From an uncultured Actinomycetes bacterium (GTDB taxonomy: Bacteria > Actinomycetota > Actinomycetes > S36-B12 > UBA5976): a stretch of DNA of 45,843 nucleotides. The stretch lies in the NCBI GenBank assembly GCA_903951185.1, contig CAJBBC010000101.1, positions 1-45,843 of the forward strand, in the 5' to 3' direction. How positions within the stretch are numbered: position 1 is the stretch's first letter; each line of letters opens with the position of its first letter. Positions 41,307 to 45,843 of this stretch are shown here, piece by piece. The notes below the pieces were generated by a model. That model was not told the DNA's origin. It did not search any database and worked only from the letters and a program-made list of their open reading frames with translations. The position numbers were made by a program, and so were the translations under genes.

Positions 41307-42998
41307 ATGTCAAAAATACTTAAAGCTCTAGATGAACAACAACGTGCAGCCGCTGAATGTGTTGCTGGACCAGTTGTAATTTTCGCTGGTGCTGGCACTG
41401 GAAAGACCAGAACTATTACCCATCGGATTGCTCATGCAGTTAGTGCCGGAGTACATGACCCACAAGCAACTTTGGCAGTTACTTTCACAACTAGAGCTGC
41501 TGGCGAATTACGCAGTCGATTAGGCCAACTCGGTGTGGCTGGAGTGCAAGTTCGAACATTTCATAGTGCAGCACTACGTCAATTAAAGTTCTTTTATCCG
41601 CAGGTTTTTAATAAAGAGTTACCAAATCTAGTACCGAGTAAGTTTAAATATGTGGCGCAAGCTGCGACTCGGTGCCACATAAATGGCAGCACTGAATTAA
41701 TTCGAGATATTGCCAGTGAAATTGAGTGGGCAAAAGTAAATATGTACTCACCTGAGGTTTATCGGAATAAAGCAAATGAACTGCGCCGAAATTTAGGTAG
41801 TGGAATAAATAATGAACTAATCGCCAAAGTTTATGAAGCATATTTAGCCGAATTAGACGATGCCAATGCGATGGATTTTGAGGACGTACTTCTAGTGACA
41901 ACTGCAATTTTGGAGAATTTTCCTGAAATTGCAGCGCAAGTTAGATCCCAATATCGAAGTTTCACAGTTGATGAATTTCAGGACGTAAGTCCAGTCCAGT
42001 TTGAATTATTGAAATTGTGGCTGGGTAATCGTGATGATGTTTGTGTAGTGGGCGATCCAGCTCAAACAATTTACTCATTTTCGGGTGCCACTTCGACTTA
42101 TTTGAAGAACTTCAAAAAGCATTTTCCGCGGACCCAAGAATTTGAGTTAACAAACAACTACCGAAGCACTAAACACGTAATTGATGTGGCAAACCAAGTA
42201 CTCGCAAAAGATGGCACCAGTTCAGTTCGACTTGCTACTAAAAAAGAAGCTGGACCAAAAGTCACGTTAACTGATTACCAAAGTGATGAAGCCGAAGCTA
42301 AAGGTACGGCCAGCAAAATATCTAAGTTAATTGACCAAGGGATTGAGCCGCGAAATATTGCAATTCTATTTCGAATTAATAGTCAGTCTGAAGTTCTTGA
42401 AGCGGCTTTAGCTGATCATGGGATACCAGTAACGCTACGTGGTGCTGAGCGATTTTTTGAACGTGCTGAAGTTAAAAAAGCATTATTGAACTTACGAGCT
42501 GGTCTACATATCGCTAGTGATCACAAATTAGGTCAAACTGTAAAAGACATACTTTCAACACTTGGCTGGAAACCTAGTTCACCGGAAGGTGGTCGAGCCG
42601 TTCGTGAAGTTTGGGAATCTTTGAACACTATTGTTGAACTCGCCGTTGACTTAGAGCTCAAAAATCCAGCCGCCACGTTAGCTGATTTCGTTTCTACTTT
42701 AGATAAGCGAAATGAGATGGAATATGCGCCGAGTGCAAATGCAGTAACACTAGCCTCAATTCACGCAGCTAAAGGCCTGGAGTGGAATTCAGTTTTCTTA
42801 GTGGGGTTAAGTGAAGGCTTACTTCCTATTTCACATGCCACTAAAGCCGATGAATTTGCCGAAGAGCGACGACTTTTTTATGTTGCAGTAACCCGTGCCC
42901 AAGAGCATCTTTCATTATCTTGGGCTCACTCAAGGCATAACGATTCAAAAGGTTACCGAGAGCAATCAACGCTACTTCGTGATTTGAAGTTAAATTAG
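41307..42998 (+). CDS. uvrD2: UvrD2-type DNA helicase, short form
   Basis: A 563-residue SF1A helicase with 'GAGTGKT' (28-34), 'TFTTRAAGEL', 'TVDEFQDVSPVQ' (motif II), 'VVGDPAQTIYSF' (motif III), 'NNYRST', 'SIHAAKGLEW' (motif V) and 'YVAVTRAQEHL' (motif VI). It unwinds DNA 3' to 5'. Mycobacterial UvrD2 is about 700 residues with a C-terminal HRDC domain and a tetra-Cys linker; this one ends soon after motif VI and lacks both. Position after nudC supports UvrD2. The neighbouring whiB7 of other actinobacteria is absent. The gene converges on the ThiF-like gene with a 6-base gap. Confidence 0.88.
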   Translation: MSKILKALDEQQRAAAECVAGPVVIFAGAGTGKTRTITHRIAHAVSAGVHDPQATLAVTFTTRAAGELRSRLGQLGVAGVQVRTFHSAALRQLKFFYPQVFNKELPNLVPSKFKYVAQAATRCHINGSTELIRDIASEIEWAKVNMYSPEVYRNKANELRRNLGSGINNELIAKVYEAYLAELDDANAMDFEDVLLVTTAILENFPEIAAQVRSQYRSFTVDEFQDVSPVQFELLKLWLGNRDDVCVVGDPAQTIYSFSGATSTYLKNFKKHFPRTQEFELTNNYRSTKHVIDVANQVLAKDGTSSVRLATKKEAGPKVTLTDYQSDEAEAKGTASKISKLIDQGIEPRNIAILFRINSQSEVLEAALADHGIPVTLRGAERFFERAEVKKALLNLRAGLHIASDHKLGQTVKDILSTLGWKPSSPEGGRAVREVWESLNTIVELAVDLELKNPAATLADFVSTLDKRNEMEYAPSANAVTLASIHAAKGLEWNSVFLVGLSEGLLPISHATKADEFAEERRLFYVAVTRAQEHLSLSWAHSRHNDSKGYREQSTLLRDLKLN

Positions 42999-43004
42999 CT
43001 AAAC

Positions 43005-44060
43005 CTAAGCAGTTGCCGCCGGTAACCAAAAACACCCGCAAGAGACATGTGGGTAGTTCTGAGTTTCAACCGTTTCAGTTGAGCCCGATAAATACCACCA
43101 GTGGTTCAGTTCGGTGGAATTAAAGTCAATCCAATTAGCAATTTGCTGGTAACTGAACAAAGCAGCTCGAAGTACAAGATCAGTCGGGGTTAAATCAGGT
43201 GTAGACCGGCCAACAAGTTGAGAAATTAATTTAGGCCAATCTGAGTCTTGATCCTGTTGGTGTAAATGAAAACAACGAACACAGCCTGTTACTCCCGGAA
43301 TATTTACAGATGTAACTAGGGCAGATCGATCGGAACTTGCCAGGACTAGATATGGGGTATCTGACGAAACAGCCAGATCAACAAGATGTGGTTCAAGGTA
43401 TGGAATATCAGCAATTGGATCAGGGGCAAAGACAATTAACGATGATTTACTCCTTGTTTCTTTGAGGCGCATAGTTTGAAGTTGTTCACGATGTACTCGC
43501 TCCAATAATGTTTGGACAACGTAATCACGACGCGCACCCACATCAAGTCGACTAAAACCCCACGGCGTTAAATCAGAGTTAGAGATTCTAGTTGAATCGA
43601 TAATTCTAATATTTGAAAAACCAGAATTACCAAGTAAGAGGGCTAGCGTAGAACCGTTTCGACCAGCACCAACTATTGATATTCGCGCAGCTGTTCGATT
43701 TGCAATTGAAGTTGGATTTGAGTACGTGGCCCGCTGAGCATCGAGTAGATGACTTACTTGGTTGTTACTTAAGCTACGAAGTTGTGGAGTTGATGAAATA
43801 AGTAATCCATTTTTAATGAGCAAATCAATTACGTTTAAAGTTGAAGTTTTATCTAAATCAAATTCAAGGGCTAGTTCAGCTAATTGAGCGACAGTATGCG
43901 AACCATCGCAGCTATCGAGTACACCGCGGAATACATTAGGTAACTGCACAGCCGTTTGCGGATTAAGTCCAAGTTGAATTGTTTTTGAATTACGTTGTAG
44001 TGGATAAATCCCTGGCGCAATTCGAATATGTTGCTGGCTAAATTCAGGCGAATGTTTCAT
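43005..44060 (-). CDS. ThiF/E1-like protein of the TOMM cyclodehydratase type, no YcaO partner here
   Basis: A 351-residue protein. Residues 1-110 are a winged-helix-like leader-binding region. The E1-like Rossmann domain starts at about 127 ('SIVGAGRNGSTLALLLG') with 'RIIDSTRISNSDL' as the adenylate site variant. Near the end, 'CVRCFHLHQQDQDSDWP' followed by a 'CGC' gives the CxxC plus CxC zinc set of YcaO-partner TOMM proteins. The normal E1 catalytic Cys and Arg pattern is altered, and no YcaO or precursor peptide gene is in the window. Actinobacterial genomes commonly have a ThiF-like protein of this type next to uvrD2, so it is likely a housekeeping member of unknown role. Confidence 0.7.
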   Translation of the reverse strand: MKHSPEFSQQHIRIAPGIYPLQRNSKTIQLGLNPQTAVQLPNVFRGVLDSCDGSHTVAQLAELALEFDLDKTSTLNVIDLLIKNGLLISSTPQLRSLSNNQVSHLLDAQRATYSNPTSIANRTAARISIVGAGRNGSTLALLLGNSGFSNIRIIDSTRISNSDLTPWGFSRLDVGARRDYVVQTLLERVHREQLQTMRLKETRSKSSLIVFAPDPIADIPYLEPHLVDLAVSSDTPYLVLASSDRSALVTSVNIPGVTGCVRCFHLHQQDQDSDWPKLISQLVGRSTPDLTPTDLVLRAALFSYQQIANWIDFNSTELNHWWYLSGSTETVETQNYPHVSCGCFWLPAATA

Positions 44061-44370
44061 GCGCTATTTCTATAGATTTATCGGCGAAACGGTGCCCGGT
44101 AATCCACATTTGGCGCTTAAAGCCAGGGTTTGTCCAGATTCTGGACTAAAGCCAAACTATTTTCTGTCCACATGGGGTGGATAGTAAAACCCCTGATAAA
44201 ACCAGTTATTTGTGCAGGGTTTCAAAAAGTATCCCCAAGTTTTCCACCGCAAAACCCCTCAATTCACAGGCCTTTCCCCAAGTGATCCCCAGCTTTATCC
44301 ACAGGAAATCGGACTAAATCCGCAATTACATTGCGCTACCTACTTAATACCCCGTAAATTCAGTGTTCGT

Positions 44371-44444
44371 TGAAGCTCTCGAGATAACGAGCCGACATTC
44401 GCAAGGGGAAGGCGAATGGCCGAGCACGTGGCTCGAGGGCTTCA
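44371..44444 (+). ncRNA. Candidate structured RNA or leader element
   Basis: A 13-bp outer stem (44371-44383 with 44432-44444, one G-T pair) encloses an inner hairpin: GCC/GGC at 44391-44393 and 44418-44420, plus ATTCGC/GCGAAT at 44397-44402 and 44412-44417, with a 3-base bulge and a 9-base purine loop AAGGGGAAG. It is not a tRNA (no T-loop) and does not match 6C, SRP or RNase P RNA as I know them. The strand is uncertain. Confidence 0.45.
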
Positions 44445-44458
44445 TCTTTTGCCGGAGT

Positions 44459-44464
44459 TACCCT
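44459..44464 (+). promoter_or_regulatory. -10 element of a probable leaderless ygjP-like gene
   Basis: TACCCT ends 6 bases before GTG 44471, with no well-spaced ribosome-binding site. Confidence 0.5.
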
Positions 44465-44470
44465 AGTTAA

Positions 44471-45082
44471 GTGGCCGATGAACAGCAATCGTTATTTGAT
44501 GATTTTCTAGCAGATTGCCAATTAGATGGAACTGTATTTTCTAAGTCAACAAAAATTTCAGCAAAACCTGATTATGAAATTAGACGAAGTAAACGGCGCA
44601 AGAAGTCAGTCGGAGCTTTTCGCGAAAATGGCAAAACAATTATTGTGGCGCCAATCAGGATGTCTCTAAAAGAAGTTCATGGTTACGCCCAAGAGCTAGT
44701 TGCAGAATTAAATGGACACTTCGACAAATTAGCTTCACAGGAATTACTTGAACAGCGTGCAAAGTTTGTAGCCAAGCAGTATTTAGATGTAGATGTTTTC
44801 AGTACTCATCCAGTTCCGGTTTCAATTAGCTGGGTTGCAAATCAGAATTCACGCTGGGGTTCGTGCACGCCAGCTGATGGAAAAATCAGAATTTCAAATC
44901 GAATCCAAGGTATGCCGCAATATGTAATTGATGCAGTATTACTTCACGAGTTGATTCATTTAATTGTGGCTGATCACAGCCCAAAATTTTATGAGTATTT
45001 GAACAAATTTCCAGATTACAAATTAGCGAAAGAATATCTAGCTGGATATTCATTTGCCCAACAAAATTACATTGGTGATTAG
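44471..45082 (+). CDS. YgjP-like (DUF45) zinc metallopeptidase
   Basis: A 203-residue protein with the DUF45/YgjP features: 'RWGSCTPADGKIRIS' near residues 134-148 and the zinc motif HELIH (near 159-163), followed by 'DHSPKFY' with the third zinc His. These are the family's M48-like gluzincin landmarks. The N-terminal ~40 residues are basic. The substrate is unknown. The GTG start lies 6 bases after a -10. Its stop codon shares two bases with the stop of the convergent DUF2342 gene. Confidence 0.85.
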   Translation: MADEQQSLFDDFLADCQLDGTVFSKSTKISAKPDYEIRRSKRRKKSVGAFRENGKTIIVAPIRMSLKEVHGYAQELVAELNGHFDKLASQELLEQRAKFVAKQYLDVDVFSTHPVPVSISWVANQNSRWGSCTPADGKIRISNRIQGMPQYVIDAVLLHELIHLIVADHSPKFYEYLNKFPDYKLAKEYLAGYSFAQQNYIGD

Positions 45083-45843
45083 TCTTCTTCTGGAGCGGTT
45101 GTAGTATCGATTATTCGATTTAGTTCAGCAATTAAATCCGTGGATTGATTAGTTAAATAGCTTTCTACATCTGCCAAGTCTTCAACGGTTGGCAATAAAT
45201 CTGGATGTTGCCATATTTCATCGCGAGTAGTTTGACCTTTAAGTTCAGTTAAGTTCTTCCAAAGTGTGGTTGCTTCGCGCATCCGCTTTGGCCGCAATTC
45301 AAGGCCGATTAAACCAGCAAAGAGTTTTTCAGCTGGCCCACCGGCTGCTCTGCGTCGGCGGAATGCTTCATCAAGAGCAGTGGCACTAGAGAGTCGATTG
45401 TTAATTGAATCGGCCACCACTAAAGAAACCCAGCCTTCAATTAAAGCCAGTAGCTGCTCAAGACGTTCATGTGCTTGCTTTTGTTCATTGGTTAGAACGG
45501 GCTCGAATAAATCTGCAGTGATTGCAGATTGAATCTGTTCAGGGTTACTCGGGTCAAGTCCAGCAATCGCATCTTGAATCCGGCTGGTGTCAATCCGAAC
45601 ACCTTTTGCGTAAGCAGTAATGGCCGAAAGTACTTGTGAACTTAGCCAAGGTGAATTTGCAAATAGTCGACTATGCGCACGTTCTCTAAGCGCAATGTAG
45701 ATGCGCACATCACTCTCATCGATGCCAAGTGACTTACTGAACTCAGTTACATTTGCAGCAACGTAGCCGCTTGATGATTTATCGGTTAGTGGGATACCGA
45801 TATCAGAAGTGCTTAGAATTCCACTAGCCATATTGCCAAGCGC
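45079..45843 (-). CDS. DUF2342 zinc-metalloprotease-like protein, 5' part cut by window edge
   Basis: The frame stays open from the stop at 45079 to the right edge (45843), and the first Met at 45831 is unlikely to be the true start, since the family runs to about 400-480 residues. The part seen (about 254 residues) includes 'YVAANVTEFSKSLGI', 'IYIALRERAHSRLFANSPWL' and a C-terminal 'RPKRMREA' block, all typical of the actinobacterial DUF2342/TIGR03624 family. Where many members have HEVAH or a similar HExxH zinc motif, this one has RERAH, so the first zinc His is missing. It may be a non-catalytic paralogue. Confidence 0.75.
   Translation of the reverse strand, partial: ALGNMASGILSTSDIGIPLTDKSSSGYVAANVTEFSKSLGIDESDVRIYIALRERAHSRLFANSPWLSSQVLSAITAYAKGVRIDTSRIQDAIAGLDPSNPEQIQSAITADLFEPVLTNEQKQAHERLEQLLALIEGWVSLVVADSINNRLSSATALDEAFRRRRAAGGPAEKLFAGLIGLELRPKRMREATTLWKNLTELKGQTTRDEIWQHPDLLPTVEDLADVESYLTNQSTDLIAELNRIIDTTTAPEED

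Larger units (their letters stand above)
44061..44470. other. 410-bp non-coding region with DnaA-box-like 9-mers and a folded-RNA candidate
   Basis: No gene of credible length is present. The left half (44100-44303) carries six same-direction 9-mers resembling TTATCCACA: 44100-44108 (one mismatch), 44164-44172, 44229-44237, 44240-44248, 44283-44291 (two mismatches each) and 44295-44303 (perfect). The inverted repeat GTCCAG/CTGGAC is at about 44132-44146. The right half (44371-44444) is a stable hairpin structure. The last 12 bases hold the ygjP-like -10. In other actinobacteria a whiB7 gene and its leader lie near here; I see no trace of whiB7. Confidence 0.55.

Noticed and set aside
44372..44443. 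tRNA-like element of 72 bases in the 44-kb gap
   Set aside because: A 7-bp acceptor-like pairing exists, but there is no T-loop TTC, no D-loop GG and no anticodon arm; the fold is one long bulged hairpin.
1..45843. Insertion sequences, prophage, CRISPR arrays or rRNA genes
   Set aside because: No transposase, integrase, phage structural gene, spaced repeats or rRNA signature was seen on either strand.

Overview
The window looks like chromosomal DNA from a small-genome, AT-leaning actinobacterium, most likely a freshwater 'acI'-type (Nanopelagicales-like) lineage. Evidence: mycothiol gene mshB, actinobacterial dapC/dapD/dapE, AdnA/AdnB, MoeZ, UvrD2, DUF3117 and DUF3107 proteins and a DUF2342 protein, together with low-GC codon use and tight gene packing. 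The lineage is inferred from memory of families and gene order; no search was run.

Layout. (1) 1-3116: an Rv3235-like protein on the minus strand, then a three-gene plus-strand operon (Sm-like conserved protein, membrane SAF-domain protein, MinD/CpaE-like ATPase). (2) 3117-8506: an aspartate-type aminotransferase on the minus strand, then the classic tRNA-Trp/secE/nusG/rplK/rplA/rplJ/rplL block. This block has an L1-type mRNA hairpin before rplA and a well-formed L10 leader with promoter and attenuator before rplJ. rpoB does not follow rplL; a terminator and mshB do. (3) 8563-15628: mshB, a small membrane protein, ferredoxin fdxA, dapC (apparent CTG start), gltA, dapD (minus), dapE, an SRPBCC protein and a DUF3117 protein. 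This supplies mycothiol and the succinylase branch of diaminopimelate/lysine synthesis. (4) 15646-20874: O-methyltransferase, htrA, tatB, Mrp ATPase, DUF1003 membrane protein and a MgtE-N/CBS/PRC protein. The order follows the mycobacterial Rv1220c-Rv1232c neighbourhood, but sigE and rseA are missing. (5) 21095-45843: acyltransferase, DEAD-box helicase (apparent ATC start), ferritin-like protein, DUF3107, a giant 1,900-residue surface protein, moeZ, a flippase-like membrane protein with a dead kinase domain, adnA-adnB, nudC, uvrD2, a TOMM-type ThiF-like protein, a 410-bp non-coding region, a YgjP-like metallopeptidase and a partial DUF2342 protein. This follows Rv3211-Rv3195 in reverse, with the giant gene in place of the usual TetR/DUF3152 genes and with whiB7 missing.

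Regulation and compaction. Several genes carry a -10 hexamer (TANNNT) only 6-7 bases before a GTG/ATG start and no Shine-Dalgarno, the geometry of leaderless transcripts. Convergent genes usually abut or share stop-codon bases. The exceptions have hairpins between them, including a 24-bp repeated palindrome that encodes the C-termini of two opposed genes.

Most worth a second look: the giant lectin/FN3/polytopic-membrane protein and its palindrome-rich upstream region; the non-coding region at 44061-44470 (DnaA-box-like 9-mers plus a folded-RNA candidate); two housekeeping genes whose only plausible starts are CTG and ATC; and several conserved proteins that have lost catalytic residues.
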